NCBI RefSeq assembly: GCF_015709525.1
Contig: NZ_JADNRA010000028.1
Coordinates: 79,326-143,325 of the forward strand
Reading direction: 5' to 3'
Source: Methylocystis sp. L43
GTDB taxonomy: Bacteria; Pseudomonadota; Alphaproteobacteria; Rhizobiales; Beijerinckiaceae
DNA: 64,000 bases
The notes beneath the pieces are model-generated. The model saw only the letters and a list, made by a program, of their open reading frames with translations. It had not been told where the DNA came from and ran no database searches. Shown piece after piece: positions 28,370-38,480 of this stretch. The translations under genes were made by a program, and so were the position numbers. How positions within the stretch are numbered: the stretch's first letter is position 1; every line of letters begins with the position of its first letter.

Positions 28370-29896
28370 TCAGGGCGCGACCTCTATCTGCGCGTCGGCG
28401 CCCATGAGCTTGCCGAGCGCCTTCAGACGATTGAGCACGCGCTCGCTCGCAAGATCGGCGTAAGCGGCAGGCAAAGTGAGCGTCGCCGCGCGATCGCAGA
28501 CCCGCAAGCGCGTGCGCGGCAACACGCCGGGCATCGACGCTGACAATAAATAGGCGACCCGCATGAGCGCCCCGAGAATGCGCGCGCGCGCGAACAGTCG
28601 CGTCGTCAACAGCGTGCGCAAATCCGAAAGGCCCTCCACCCCGTCGAGTCCTTCGTGCCGGAAGACGATTGCAAGCGACAGGAAGGCGCGGCCGGGATGA
28701 TCAATGGCGACGAAGGGCCCCTGCGTCACGATGTTCATGGCGCGCTGCGCGCGATATTCCGGATGAGCGCGCCACGCGATGTCGGAGAGCAGGCAGGCGG
28801 CGTGGCGCAGCCGGCGCTCCTCGTCGGTTTCGTCTATGCCGCTCTTTTCCATATAGGCGTCCGTCCAATCGATGAGATCGTCGCCATAGCCCGGCGCGCG
28901 GGCGAATGTCGCTTCCAATTCGCGCGTCGCCGCGATCAAGGGGTCGACGCGCCGCTCGGCCGGCGACAGGCGCTCATACAACAAGCCCTCACGCACGCCC
29001 GCGGCTGAAATGACGATTTCGCGAGGCTTGGCGCGGCGGATGATCTCGTCAAGCACGATTGCGCCATAGGCGAGCAGAGGCCGGCGCGCCGCCGAAACGA
29101 AGTCGATGTCCTCAAGCGCCTCACTGTCGATATGTTCGACAAGCTCAGCGAAGTCTGCGGCTTCGCTCGTCTGGATGCGGTAATGATGCATGACGCCGAG
29201 CGCATAGTTGCGCTGACGCATGTGAAGTTTGGCGAGCGATCGCCAAGTGCCGCCGACCGCGTAGAAGGTGCGGCCCTTAAGATGATCGAGCGGCTTCGCG
29301 TCGGCGATCGCCTTGCGGGCGATGCGGGTCGCCTCGCGCATGGAGCGCCGCGAGGCGTCCATCAGCGCGAGTCCGCCGAGCGGCAGGGTGATCCCCTTGC
29401 CGAGCGCTTCCTTGTGGACGTCGATCAGTTCGAGCGACCCGCCGCCGAGGTCGCCCACGACGCCGTCCGGCTCATGGATCGCCGAAATGACGCCAAGCGC
29501 TGAAAGCTCCGCTTCTCGGCGGCCAGACAGCAGCGAAATGTCACGCCGAATGGCGTCGCGCGCCGCGTCCAGAAAAACGTCGCCGTTTTTGGCGCCGCGC
29601 ACCGCCGCGGTGGCGATCACCTCGATGTCGTCGACGCCCATCGTCTCGCAAAGCGCACGATAGCGGCGCAGCGCTTTCATCGCCTTTTCGACGCCCTCGT
29701 CGGGCAGTCGGCCTGTCGTGACGACGCCCTTGCCGAGACCGCACATCGCCTTTTCGTTGAAGATCGGGGTCAGCGCGCGCGCGAGCGCCTGATAGGCGAC
29801 GAGACGCACCGAATTCGAACCGATGTCGACGATTGCGACAGGTTTTGGCGCGGAGTCGGAGCGCTGCGTCGCGCCGCGCGCCGCCGCCTCAAGCAT
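28370..29896 (-). CDS. ppx: Exopolyphosphatase / guanosine pentaphosphatase (Ppx/GppA family)
   Basis: Hydrolyses polyphosphate ends or pppGpp; 508 residues. The ASKHA ATP-fold motifs are [14 protein letters not shown] near the N-terminus and [14 protein letters not shown] at about 135-150. A C-terminal helical HD-like domain follows. It overlaps ppk by eight bases, making a ppk-ppx operon for polyphosphate synthesis and breakdown. Confidence 0.93.
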   Translation of the reverse strand: MLEAAARGATQRSDSAPKPVAIVDIGSNSVRLVAYQALARALTPIFNEKAMCGLGKGVVTTGRLPDEGVEKAMKALRRYRALCETMGVDDIEVIATAAVRGAKNGDVFLDAARDAIRRDISLLSGRREAELSALGVISAIHEPDGVVGDLGGGSLELIDVHKEALGKGITLPLGGLALMDASRRSMREATRIARKAIADAKPLDHLKGRTFYAVGGTWRSLAKLHMRQRNYALGVMHHYRIQTSEAADFAELVEHIDSEALEDIDFVSAARRPLLAYGAIVLDEIIRRAKPREIVISAAGVREGLLYERLSPAERRVDPLIAATRELEATFARAPGYGDDLIDWTDAYMEKSGIDETDEERRLRHAACLLSDIAWRAHPEYRAQRAMNIVTQGPFVAIDHPGRAFLSLAIVFRHEGLDGVEGLSDLRTLLTTRLFARARILGALMRVAYLLSASMPGVLPRTRLRVCDRAATLTLPAAYADLASERVLNRLKALGKLMGADAQIEVAP

Positions 29897-32141
29897 TTTG
29901 GCCGCGCTTTAAGAGCGAGCGCGGCCGCCAATCCTTGAGCGACTTGCCGCGTCCCGAAAGCGAGGGATTGGTCATGAAATATTTGTGCGCGTTGAATCGC
30001 TCCTCGCCCTCGGGCGGAACGATGCGCAGCGACGAGCCGTCCGGCAGGACGCGATAGCTCTGCTCATTGTCGATCAGATTGGCCAGCATGATCTGATCGA
30101 GCACCTGCTGATGCACCGTCGGATTGACGATCGGCATCATCACTTCGACCCTGCGATCGAGATTGCGCTGCATCAGGTCGGCGGAAGAAATGTAGACGTG
30201 CGCGCGCGGATGCGGCAGCACATGGCCGCCGCCGAAGGCGTAGACACGCGCGTGTTCCAGAAAGCGGCCGACGATCGACTTCACGCGTATGTTGTCGGAC
30301 AGTCCTGGGACGCCGGGGCGCAGACAGCAGATGCCGCGCACGATGAGTTCGACCGAGACTCCCGCCTGCGACGCCGCATAAAGGGCGTCGATGATTTCGG
30401 GATCGACAAGCGCGTTGCATTTCGCCCAAATGACGCCAGGTTTGCCGGCTTTCACAAAGGCGATTTCCTGCTCGATATGTTCGAGAAGCTTCTTCTTGAG
30501 CGAAATCGGCGACACCGACATGCGCTCGAGCCCGGCGGGCTCCGCATAGCCGGTGATGTAATTGAAGATACGCGAGATGTCGCGTCCGATCACCGGATCG
30601 GCGGTGAACACCGAAATGTCCGTGTAGATGCGCGCCGTCACCGGATGATAATTGCCGGTTCCGACATGGCAGTAGGTGACGAGGCCGTTGCCTTCCCGGC
30701 GCACGACGAGCGACAATTTGGCGTGCGTCTTGAGCTCGATGAAGCCGAAGACGACTTGCGCGCCGGCGCGTTCGAGATCGCGCGCCCAGCGAATATTCGC
30801 TTCCTCGTCGAAGCGGGCCTTCAATTCGACGAGCGCGGTGACGGATTTGCCGGCCTCCGCCGCCTCCACAAGCGCGCGAACGATCGGGCTGTTGTTGGAG
30901 GTGCGATAGAGCGTCTGCTTGATGGCGATGACATTGGGATCGCGCGCCGCCTGTTGCAGGAACTGCACGACGACGTCGAAAGATTCGTAAGGGTGATGGA
31001 CCGCGAGATCCTTCTGCTTGATCGCGAGGAAACAGTCGCCGCCATTGTCGCGCACCCGTTCCGGAAAGCGCGGGTTATAGGGCTTGAATTTCAGTTCCGG
31101 CCGGTCGAGCGCGACGAGTTCGGAAAGATCGTTGAGCGCCAGCATGCCGTCGATCTCGAAAGTCTCCGGCTCGTTGACGTCGAGTTCCTCAGCAACGAGC
31201 GCGCGCAAGCTCGCCGGCATATCCGCCGCCACTTCGAGCCGGATCACCGAACCGCGCCGGCGCCGCTTCAACGCGGTCTCAAAAAGCAGCACGAGATCTT
31301 CGGCTTCTTCCTCGACTTCGAGATCGCTGTCGCGGATGACCCGGAACAGCCCCTGCGCCCGCAGCAAATAACCAGGAAACAGCCGCTGCGCGTTCATCGC
31401 GATCAGCGTTTCGAGCAGCATGAAGCGCTCACGGCCGGCAACGCCCGCCGTCGCCGGCAAACGCACGAAGCGATCGATCTTCGGCGGCAGGCGGACGAGC
31501 GCCTGCAGCGTCTTGCGATCGCCGGGGCGCACGAGTTCGAGCGCCAATGTGAAGCCGAGATTGGGGATGAAAGGAAACGGATGCGCCGGATCGACCGCGA
31601 GCGGCGTCAGCACCGGAAACACGCGGCTGAGGAAATATTCCTCAAGCCACTCGCGGTCGGCCTTGGACACGTCCGCGGGCTCGACGATAATAATGCCGAC
31701 GTCTTCAATCTCAGCGCGAAGCTCGCGCCAGCGCCGCAATTGCTCGCTCGTCAACAGCGTGACGCGTTCGGTGATCTTCGTCAGCTGCTCGGCGGGCGTC
31801 AGGCCGTCCTCGGAGCGGGCCGTCACGCCGGAGCGCACCTGTCCTCGAAGGCCGGCGACGCGCACCATGAAGAATTCGTCGAGATTATTGGCCGAGATCG
31901 ACAGGAAGCGTAGCTGCTCAAGCAACGGGTGGCTGCGGTTGGAGGCCTCCTCCAACACCCGGCGGTTAAATTCCAGCCAGGACAGCTCCCGGTTGATAAA
32001 ACGCTGTGGAGAGACCGCGAGCTTGGCGGGATCCTCCACGAGAATCCCGTCGGCGCAATCCATAACGGCGATATCGGCGCCCGTGCGCTCGGCTGCGAGT
32101 TTATCCTGAATATGCGGCTTCATATGCGGCTTCATTTCCAC
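29889..32141 (-). CDS. ppk: Polyphosphate kinase 1
   Basis: Reversibly builds polyphosphate from ATP; 750 residues. The N-terminal domain starts with [20 protein letters not shown]. The phosphorylated histidine lies in [12 protein letters not shown], and the second PLD-like catalytic half follows, with [25 protein letters not shown] near the C-terminus in pieces. A 12-base tandem duplication at 32112-32135 repeats the codons for MKPH at the N-terminus, giving several in-frame ATGs; the true start may be any of 32141, 32135 or 32123. Confidence 0.95.
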   Translation of the reverse strand: MEMKPHMKPHIQDKLAAERTGADIAVMDCADGILVEDPAKLAVSPQRFINRELSWLEFNRRVLEEASNRSHPLLEQLRFLSISANNLDEFFMVRVAGLRGQVRSGVTARSEDGLTPAEQLTKITERVTLLTSEQLRRWRELRAEIEDVGIIIVEPADVSKADREWLEEYFLSRVFPVLTPLAVDPAHPFPFIPNLGFTLALELVRPGDRKTLQALVRLPPKIDRFVRLPATAGVAGRERFMLLETLIAMNAQRLFPGYLLRAQGLFRVIRDSDLEVEEEAEDLVLLFETALKRRRRGSVIRLEVAADMPASLRALVAEELDVNEPETFEIDGMLALNDLSELVALDRPELKFKPYNPRFPERVRDNGGDCFLAIKQKDLAVHHPYESFDVVVQFLQQAARDPNVIAIKQTLYRTSNNSPIVRALVEAAEAGKSVTALVELKARFDEEANIRWARDLERAGAQVVFGFIELKTHAKLSLVVRREGNGLVTYCHVGTGNYHPVTARIYTDISVFTADPVIGRDISRIFNYITGYAEPAGLERMSVSPISLKKKLLEHIEQEIAFVKAGKPGVIWAKCNALVDPEIIDALYAASQAGVSVELIVRGICCLRPGVPGLSDNIRVKSIVGRFLEHARVYAFGGGHVLPHPRAHVYISSADLMQRNLDRRVEVMMPIVNPTVHQQVLDQIMLANLIDNEQSYRVLPDGSSLRIVPPEGEERFNAHKYFMTNPSLSGRGKSLKDWRPRSLLKRGQNA

Positions 32142-32201
32142 TTCCCGTCTCGGCCATCATGCCACAGGCCTGTGCGGCGGCGAAACCATTCGGCCAAATC
32201 C

Positions 32202-32897
32202 TTAAGTAAACTTCTCAATAACCTTGGCCGCGAGCGCCCGTGTGACAGGCCGCCCCTGCGCCAGAGCCTCGCGGTCGAGAGCGGCGACGAAGGCGCGTGC
32301 CGCGGCAAGGGAACGCTCCAGCCTCAGCGCGGCGAAGGCCAGCGCCGGCGGTTCGACGAGGAGCTGCCGATCGGCAAAGAGCTTCACCAGAACCGCGCGC
32401 ATCAACGCCTCGTCCGGCGCGCCGATTTCGACGGCGGGCGCGCGGCGCAGACGCGACAGCAGGTCGGGAAGCCGAATGTCCTCCGCCCGCGGCGGGCGGG
32501 CCGCGCTCATCAGCAGGAAGGCGCCGCTTTCGTTCACGAAATTCAGCAGATGAAACAGCGTGGTTTCGTCAGCGACGCGGTCGACGTCGTCGATGACGAT
32601 GGCGCGCGGCGCCTGCGCGACCAGAACTTCCAGGGTCGGCAGGGCGTCGGGCGCAACGACAAGCGCGCCCGCGCGCGCCGCCCAAATGGCGCAGAGGTGG
32701 GATTTGCCCGCGCCGGCGGGCCCGATCAGCGCGAGAACCCGATCCGGCCAATCCGGCCAGCGTTCGATCATTTCGAGCGCCGCGATATTTGACTCGGCGG
32801 GCAGAAACTCTTCGCGTCCGAAGCGCGGCGTCGTCGGCAGGTCGAGCGGCAACTGACGTCCCGGCTCGCATGTCTCCGGCGCGCCGGCCTTGGTCAT
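32202..32897 (-). CDS. hdaA: HdaA, DnaA-related replication regulator
   Basis: DnaA-like AAA+ protein without the DnaA DNA-binding domain, 231 residues. It starts with a clamp-binding-type segment (RQLPLDLP), then Walker A GPAGAGKSHL and Walker B AIVIDDVD. Such proteins act with the sliding clamp to make DnaA hydrolyse ATP and so limit initiation. Its start overlaps the perM stop by four bases. Confidence 0.88.
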   Translation of the reverse strand: MTKAGAPETCEPGRQLPLDLPTTPRFGREEFLPAESNIAALEMIERWPDWPDRVLALIGPAGAGKSHLCAIWAARAGALVVAPDALPTLEVLVAQAPRAIVIDDVDRVADETTLFHLLNFVNESGAFLLMSAARPPRAEDIRLPDLLSRLRRAPAVEIGAPDEALMRAVLVKLFADRQLLVEPPALAFAALRLERSLAAARAFVAALDREALAQGRPVTRALAAKVIEKFT

Positions 32898-34114
32898 GCG
32901 CGGTCGGGGATCGGGTGCTGATAGAGCGCGCTCCCGCGGTAGCGTTTTGCAAGAAAGCGCATGAAGGCGCCGAGCGCGGCCGCGACAGGCACGGCGACGA
33001 TCAGGCCTGTAAACCCGAACAGCGCGCCGAAGGCCAGCAAGGCGAACATGATCCAGACCGGGTGCAGCCCGACGGAGGCGCCGACGAGCCGCGGCGACAG
33101 CACATAGCCGTCCATGATCAGTCCGGTCGTGACGATCGCCACCGCCTCAATCGGCAGATTGATGTGCGGCCAGCCCTGAACGATCGCGACGATGATCGAT
33201 AGAACGAAGGCGGTGACGGAGCCGACATAGGGGATGAAGCTCAGAAAACCCGCGATGACGCCGATGAGAAAACCGAAATTCAGCCCGATCGCCGAAAGCC
33301 CGCCCGCATACCAAATGCCAAGGAACAGGCAGACGAGCGACTGTCCGCGCACGAAGCCGGCAAGCGCGCGATCGATGTCGCGCGCGAGCGAGCGCACATC
33401 CTCGCGATGGCGCGGCGGAATCAGATCGTCGATGATGGCGACCATGTGATCCCAGTCGACCAGCATATAGAAGGCGACGACCGGCGTGATGACGATGAGC
33501 GAGACCACGTTGATCAGCGCATAGCCCCGCCACAACAGCGATTTCACGAAATCGCCGAGCAATGTCGCGCCCTGGCTGGTGAGATCGTTTATATATTTTT
33601 GCGCATCGAAGGACGCCGCGGCGCCCCCCAGCCCGAATTCCTGCAACCAGCCATTGATGGAATCGCTGGTGAAGCGCTCGCTCCATTGCGTCAGGAGCCC
33701 ATGCAGCGTCTGCAAATAGCCCGGCAGCGATGTGATGAAGCCCGCAAGCTGATGTGAAAGAATAGGCACCAGAATAACGGCCGCGGTCCCGACGACCAGA
33801 AGAAAGACGACGAGCAGGAGACCCGCGGCGCCCAACCTCGACAGGCCCAGCCGCTGCAGCCGGTCAGCCACGGGGTCGAGCAGATAGCCGAGCGCCGTTC
33901 CGGCGACAAAGGGCGCAAGCACCGGGCTCAAGAAATAGAGCGACAGGCCTAGCGCCAGCAGCGTCAAGCCCCAGAGCGCGAGCTGCCTTTCAAGGCTCAG
34001 CCCCGCCCATTGCAGCTGCCGCATCTCGGCGTCGTCGCCTGTTTCGAGAGGCGGCGGCGGAATGACCGCCGGCTGCGCAGTACCGGAGCTGAGCGACGGT
34101 GTTCTCTGTGACAT
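32894..34114 (-). CDS. AI-2E family transporter (PerM-like permease)
   Basis: A 406-residue membrane protein with about eight helices. The family block SFIPYVGSVTAFVLSIIVA and the C-terminal LVGASVGLHPVWIMFALLAFG are present. Substrate unknown; relatives are implicated in AI-2 export or Na+/H+ exchange. It precedes hdaA as in other Rhizobiales, and follows the CDP-alcohol transferase gene by one base. Confidence 0.88.
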   Translation of the reverse strand: MSQRTPSLSSGTAQPAVIPPPPLETGDDAEMRQLQWAGLSLERQLALWGLTLLALGLSLYFLSPVLAPFVAGTALGYLLDPVADRLQRLGLSRLGAAGLLLVVFLLVVGTAAVILVPILSHQLAGFITSLPGYLQTLHGLLTQWSERFTSDSINGWLQEFGLGGAAASFDAQKYINDLTSQGATLLGDFVKSLLWRGYALINVVSLIVITPVVAFYMLVDWDHMVAIIDDLIPPRHREDVRSLARDIDRALAGFVRGQSLVCLFLGIWYAGGLSAIGLNFGFLIGVIAGFLSFIPYVGSVTAFVLSIIVAIVQGWPHINLPIEAVAIVTTGLIMDGYVLSPRLVGASVGLHPVWIMFALLAFGALFGFTGLIVAVPVAAALGAFMRFLAKRYRGSALYQHPIPDRA

Positions 34115-34115
34115 G

Positions 34116-34664
34116 TCACAGCCTCATATGCTGGACCCAAAGCCACAGATAGACGCAGGCGGAAGCAACGGTCAATGCGGCTACGACTGTGATGAGCGTT
34201 ACGTTTAACAGCGGAATATGAAGGCCGTATGCCTGAACGGCCAAAACGACGCCCGCGAACACCAGTTGCGCGGCGGTGGTCGCCTTGGAGGAAAAGTGTG
34301 GATGCACCTTCATCGGCCGGCCCATGAGCCAGGACAGCGACACCGCGCCAGTGATCATGACATCGCGAAAGACCACCATGATTGTGAGCCACGCCGGCAG
34401 CGCGTCGACAATGGCGAGCGTCACGTACATTGAAACGATCAGCGCCTTGTCTGCGATGGGATCGAGAATCGCGCCGAGTTCGGATTGGAGGCAGTAGGTC
34501 CGGGCCAGCCAACCGTCGAGGGCGTCCGACAGGCCCGCGACGGCGAACAGCAGGAAGGCGGCGGTCCACTGACGCTCGACGATCAAGATGATGGCCGCCG
34601 GCGTCAGCACGAGACGGCCGATGGTGATGAAATTCGGAAGAGAAGCGAACCAATTTTTTGTCAT
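34116..34664 (-). CDS. CDP-alcohol phosphatidyltransferase family protein (PgsA-like)
   Basis: Membrane enzyme of phospholipid head-group transfer, 182 residues. The family motif D-x2-D-G-x2-A-R-x8-G-x3-D-x3-D is complete in SDALDGWLARTY followed by LGAILDPIADK. Probable product is phosphatidylglycerol phosphate, but cardiolipin or another lipid cannot be excluded. The start overlaps the potI stop by four bases. Confidence 0.85.
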   Translation of the reverse strand: MTKNWFASLPNFITIGRLVLTPAAIILIVERQWTAAFLLFAVAGLSDALDGWLARTYCLQSELGAILDPIADKALIVSMYVTLAIVDALPAWLTIMVVFRDVMITGAVSLSWLMGRPMKVHPHFSSKATTAAQLVFAGVVLAVQAYGLHIPLLNVTLITVVAALTVASACVYLWLWVQHMRL

Positions 34665-35494
34665 GATGCATTATCTGGCGCGCGCGCCAAGCTTGTCACC
34701 ACTTGACCATCGCGCCGCGCGCGGCTGGAAGAAACAAGCGCCGCGAGTCCGAGCGCTACGGCGACGAGCGCCAGAAGCAGCGTCGAAATGGCGTTGATCT
34801 GCGGCGAAACGCCCAAACGCACTTGTGAGTAGATGCGCATCGGCAGCGTCGTCGCGCCAGGGCCCGTCGCGAAACTGGCGATGACAAGATCGTCGAGAGA
34901 AAGCGTGAACGCCAAGAGATAAGCGGTGACGATCGCTGGCGCGATCTGCGGCAACGCCACGCGGACGAAGGCCCCGAAAGGCGTGGCTCCGAGATCCATC
35001 GCCGCTTCTTCGAGCGCCGGATCGCTGTCGCGCAACGCCGCGAGAATCGCAACCGTCGTGAAACACATTGTCAGCGTCACATGTCCGATGACCAGCGTGA
35101 TGAAGCCTCGTCCCACCCCGAACGCGACGAAACACGTCAGCAGCGCGAGGCCGAGCACGACCTCCGGCAGAACCAGCGGCGCATGCACGGCTCCAAAAAG
35201 CAGGAAACGCGTGCGAAAGCGGCCGAAACGCGTGAGCGATATGGCCGCCAGGAGGCCCAGCAGAGTCGAGATCGTGGCCGAGGTCAGCGCGGCGGCGAGG
35301 CTGATCTTCGCCGAATGTAGAAGCTGCTCATTCTCCAGGAGCGCCGCATACCATTTCGTTGAAAATCCGCCCCACACCGAAACGAGACGCGACGCGTTGA
35401 AGCTCATGACCGCGAGAATGACGATCGGCGCGTAAAGGAAGATGAAGCCGATAAGGAGAGTCGCGCGACGCGCCCAAGAGACGGCCGCGCTCAT
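34661..35494 (-). CDS. potI: Spermidine/putrescine-type ABC transporter permease PotI
   Basis: Inner-membrane permease of 277 residues with six predicted helices. The cytoplasmic EAA loop is EEAAMDLGATPFGAFVRVALPQIAP. Its start overlaps the potH stop by four bases. The family imports polyamines or related cations; substrate is inferred. Confidence 0.88.
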   Translation of the reverse strand: MSAAVSWARRATLLIGFIFLYAPIVILAVMSFNASRLVSVWGGFSTKWYAALLENEQLLHSAKISLAAALTSATISTLLGLLAAISLTRFGRFRTRFLLFGAVHAPLVLPEVVLGLALLTCFVAFGVGRGFITLVIGHVTLTMCFTTVAILAALRDSDPALEEAAMDLGATPFGAFVRVALPQIAPAIVTAYLLAFTLSLDDLVIASFATGPGATTLPMRIYSQVRLGVSPQINAISTLLLALVAVALGLAALVSSSRARRDGQVVTSLARAPDNAS

Positions 35495-36405
35495 CGGGCG
35501 TCATCCTCATCGGCAAGCCGCGCCCGCTCCCACAGCAGCAGCGGAATCATCAACACAGCGACGAGCACGATCGCCGCGGCCGAGGCCGCCGGCCAGTCGT
35601 GATTGGAGAAGAAGTCGTTCCACAAGGTTCGCCCGATCATCAGCGTCTCGGAGCCGCCGAGGAGATCGGGAATGACGAATTCGCCGACCGCGGGAATGAA
35701 GACGAGAAGCGCGCCGGCAACGACGCCTTCACGCGAAAGCGGCAGCGTCACGCGCAAGAACACTTGCGCCGGCGACGCCCCGAGATCCGCCGCCGCTTCG
35801 CGAAGGCTGGGGTCCTGACGCTCCAGCGCCGCATAAAGCGGCAGCAGCATGAAGGGCAAATAGGAGTAGACGATGCCGACGACGACAGCGCCCGTCGTCG
35901 CGAACATCTGCAGCGGCGCGGTAATGAGCCCCAGCGCCATCAGCGCATTGTTGATCAGCCCTTCATCCTTCAACAGCGCGATCCAGGCGTAGACGCGGAT
36001 GAGAAAGCTCGTCCAGAACGGCGCTGCGGCAAGGCCGATGAGAAGGGGACGCAGGCGCTCGGGCGCGCGCGCCATGGCGAGCGCGAAAGGATAGGCGATG
36101 ATCAGCGTGATCAGCGTCGAGATCGCGGCGATCGTGAGCGAGGATAGATAGGATTCGAGATAAAGCGTGTCGCTGACGAGGGCGCGATAGGCGTCAAACG
36201 TAAAAGTCTGCGCCTTGGCCCAGATGGCGGCCAAACTGTCGGAAGGCTCGAAAATCGGCCGATAGGGCGGGCGCGCGAGCACCGACTGTGAAACGGAAAT
36301 CTTGGCGATGAGCGCCATCGGCGCAAGGAAGAAGGCGCCGATCCATAGATAAGGCGCCGCGATCACGAGCCGCTCGCCCAGCGAGAGTCTGCGGCGCGCG
36401 CTCAT
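35491..36405 (-). CDS. potH: Spermidine/putrescine-type ABC transporter permease PotH
   Basis: Permease partner of PotI, 304 residues. EAA loop: REAAADLGASPAQVFLRVTLPLS. Six helices follow a basic N-terminus. A 177-base gap with two inverted copies of a palindromic repeat separates it from the ATPase gene upstream. No periplasmic binding-protein gene is in this cluster. Confidence 0.88.
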   Translation of the reverse strand: MSARRRLSLGERLVIAAPYLWIGAFFLAPMALIAKISVSQSVLARPPYRPIFEPSDSLAAIWAKAQTFTFDAYRALVSDTLYLESYLSSLTIAAISTLITLIIAYPFALAMARAPERLRPLLIGLAAAPFWTSFLIRVYAWIALLKDEGLINNALMALGLITAPLQMFATTGAVVVGIVYSYLPFMLLPLYAALERQDPSLREAAADLGASPAQVFLRVTLPLSREGVVAGALLVFIPAVGEFVIPDLLGGSETLMIGRTLWNDFFSNHDWPAASAAAIVLVAVLMIPLLLWERARLADEDDAR

Positions 36406-36427
36406 CCCACAGGCCCGGTGAAAGCGC

Positions 36428-36543
36428 CCTCATCCTGAGGAGCCTGCGCGGCAGGCGTCTCGAAGGACGAAGGCGCGGCTTCTCGCGCGACTGGATTTCC
36501 TCGTCCTTCGAGACGGCCTCTACGAGGCCTCCTCAGGATGAGG
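36428..36543. repeat. Inverted pair of dispersed palindromic repeats between potG and potH
   Basis: One copy at 36428-36473 (CCTCATCCTGAGGAG ... CTCGAAGGACGAAGG) and one in the opposite orientation at 36499-36543 (CCTCGTCCTTCGAGAC ... CTCCTCAGGATGAGG) can form a large hairpin in the potGHI transcript. This is the repeat family that recurs around 55-59 and 63.4 kb. Confidence 0.85.
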
Positions 36544-36582
36544 AAATCCGCGTTGCGCCGCGCATTCATTGTTAACCTCACC

Positions 36583-37635
36583 CTATCTCTCCTCCGCGAG
36601 AAGCGCGCCGGCGCCAGGCGGAAAGCTGAGCCTCACGGAGTCGCCTATCGCGTGGCGCTCGCCATGGCTTGCCGCCGCCCGCAGAACGATGTTGCTGGCG
36701 ACGCGCACCCGCAGCAGCGTCGTTTCGCCGCGAAACACGAAATCCTCGACGACGCCCGCGATCCCCTCGCCGTCGCGCGCAACGCCGATCCGCTCGGGGC
36801 GCACGCTGAGCGTCGCCCGCGCGCCGCCCGGAAGATTTCGGGGCTCGCAGGGGATTCGTCCAAACTCGGTGATCAGCGCCGCGGCGCCATTGCGGTCCAG
36901 GCGTCCCTCGATGAAATTCGTTTCGCCGACGAAGCCGGCGACGAAACGCGTCGCGGGCCGGTCGTAAATCTCCATCGGCCCGGCGATCTGCTCCACCCTG
37001 CCCGCCCGCATCACTGCGATGCGATCGGCGAGCGCCAACGCCTCATCCTGGTCATGCGTGACGATGACGAAGCTCGTCTGCGTCAACCGCTGTATTTCCT
37101 TGAGCTGAAACTGCGTCTCTTCCCGCAGCTTGCGATCGAGCGCGCCGAGCGGCTCGTCGAGCAGCAGCAATTTCGGACGCGGCGCGAGCGCCCGCGCCAG
37201 CGCCACGCGCTGCTTCTGTCCGCCGGACAGCTCGGCGATTCTCCGATGGCCAAAAGCCGAAAGCTGCGTCATCGCGAGCAATTCGTTGACGCGTGCGTCG
37301 ATGGCGTCTCTGGTCTCGCCCTGCCGTCGCAGCCCGAAAGCGATGTTCTCAAAGACGTTGAGATGCGGAAACAGCGCATAGGACTGAAACATCATGTTCA
37401 CGGGTCGCCGATAGGGCGGCACACCTGAAAGATCGACGCCGCTCAGCGCGATGGTCCCGGCGTCCGGCGACTCGAAACCCGCGATGCAACGCATCAGCGT
37501 GGTTTTGCCGCAGCCCGACGGGCCGAGCAGCGCGAAGAATTCGCCGGCCCCGACGTCGAGCGACACGTCCTCGAGCGCAACGACCGCGCCGAATTTTTTG
37601 CTGACGCTTTTAATCGACAGCAGCGGCGCGCTCAC
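36583..37635 (-). CDS. potG: Spermidine/putrescine-type ABC transporter ATP-binding protein PotG
   Basis: ABC ATPase of about 350 residues energising the PotHI permeases. Walker A GPSGCGKTTL, signature LSGGQKQRVALARAL, Walker B LLLLDEP, then a C-terminal TOBE domain. I chose the GTG at 37635, which overlaps the methyltransferase stop as GTGA; the frame is open to 37770, but that lies inside the upstream gene. Coupling to a methyltransferase is unusual for this family. Confidence 0.9.
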   Translation of the reverse strand: MSAPLLSIKSVSKKFGAVVALEDVSLDVGAGEFFALLGPSGCGKTTLMRCIAGFESPDAGTIALSGVDLSGVPPYRRPVNMMFQSYALFPHLNVFENIAFGLRRQGETRDAIDARVNELLAMTQLSAFGHRRIAELSGGQKQRVALARALAPRPKLLLLDEPLGALDRKLREETQFQLKEIQRLTQTSFVIVTHDQDEALALADRIAVMRAGRVEQIAGPMEIYDRPATRFVAGFVGETNFIEGRLDRNGAAALITEFGRIPCEPRNLPGGARATLSVRPERIGVARDGEGIAGVVEDFVFRGETTLLRVRVASNIVLRAAASHGERHAIGDSVRLSFPPGAGALLAEER

Positions 37636-38480
37636 CCGCCAGCCTCGTCGCGACGAAACTCGGCGCGCCAATGGCGAGGGAGATGACCGCTCGGTGGAAT
37701 GTCTTCCAGAGAAACAAGCCGCAGGCCGTCGACAGCGAACGCCTCGATGTCCTTCCGCGCGAGCGGCCATGGCGGGCCGCTAATCTCCTCATCTTCGTCA
37801 CGGGCGCGCGAGATGACGAGCAGCGTTCCGCCCGGCGCGACAAAAGCGGCGAGCGCCCGCGCGGCGTCGGGCAGAAGCGCCTCCGGCAGCGCCTGCAGCG
37901 TATAGAGTTCGTGCACCAGATCGAAGGCGCCGCGCCATTCCGATGGCGCATCGAAAAGATCGGCGACGTGATAGTCGACGCTGCTCCGAGGAAAGCGCTC
38001 GCGCGCCCATTGCACGGCGCGCTCCACGAGATCGAAGGCGACGACCTGCGCGCCGGCGCGCGCCAGCGCTTCGGCGTTGTCGCCCAATCCGCAGCCGACG
38101 TCGAGCGCGCGAAGGCCAGTAAGCGAGCGGGCAGCCAGCCAGTCTTCAAGCAGCGGGCGCGGCTCAAGATGCGCCCAGGGCACGCCGGCCGGATCGTCCT
38201 CGGCGAGAGCGTAGACCGCCTCGAACCATTCCCGGCGCATGGGATCGGCCTCGATCCCGCCGGGACGCTTATGCGGATCAACGGCGTCGAGCCTTTCGCG
38301 CGCCTTGGCGCGGCGCTCGGCGAAATCTTCGCTAAGAGCGCGCTGCGAAAAAGTGGAATCCGGTTTTTCGACTGGAGCGCGCTCTAAGCCTTTGGAATCG
38401 ATCACCTGATCCGCATCTTGGCGATCTCGCCCCGATGCGGCGTGATCTACGCTTTCGGTTCGCGCGCCTTCTCTACCCAT
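37632..38480 (-). CDS. Class I SAM-dependent methyltransferase
   Basis: Methyltransferase with motif I LDVGCGLGDNAEALA and the downstream acidic AFDLVERAV; the acceptor is unknown. The 5' end is uncertain. The full frame from 38480 encodes 282 residues, but its first 50 codons cross an imperfect palindromic element at 38335-38385, and 34 bases overlap holC. An ATG at 38240 with GAGG upstream would give 202 residues with the fold intact. The stop overlaps the potG start, so the two are probably coupled. Confidence 0.8.
   Translation of the reverse strand: MGREGARTESVDHAASGRDRQDADQVIDSKGLERAPVEKPDSTFSQRALSEDFAERRAKARERLDAVDPHKRPGGIEADPMRREWFEAVYALAEDDPAGVPWAHLEPRPLLEDWLAARSLTGLRALDVGCGLGDNAEALARAGAQVVAFDLVERAVQWARERFPRSSVDYHVADLFDAPSEWRGAFDLVHELYTLQALPEALLPDAARALAAFVAPGGTLLVISRARDEDEEISGPPWPLARKDIEAFAVDGLRLVSLEDIPPSGHLPRHWRAEFRRDEAGG
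38335..38385. repeat. Palindromic element inside the methyltransferase 5' region
   Basis: AGAGCGCGCT at 38335-38344 and AGCGCGCTCT at 38376-38385 flank a central GAAAAAGTGGAATCCGG. It resembles intergenic palindromic repeats of Rhizobiales and is the reason to doubt the longest start of the overlapping gene. Confidence 0.55.

Noticed and set aside
29985..31913. Forward 642-codon open frame
   Set aside because: Antisense of ppk; its translation is rich in Arg, His and Asp with no recognisable domain.
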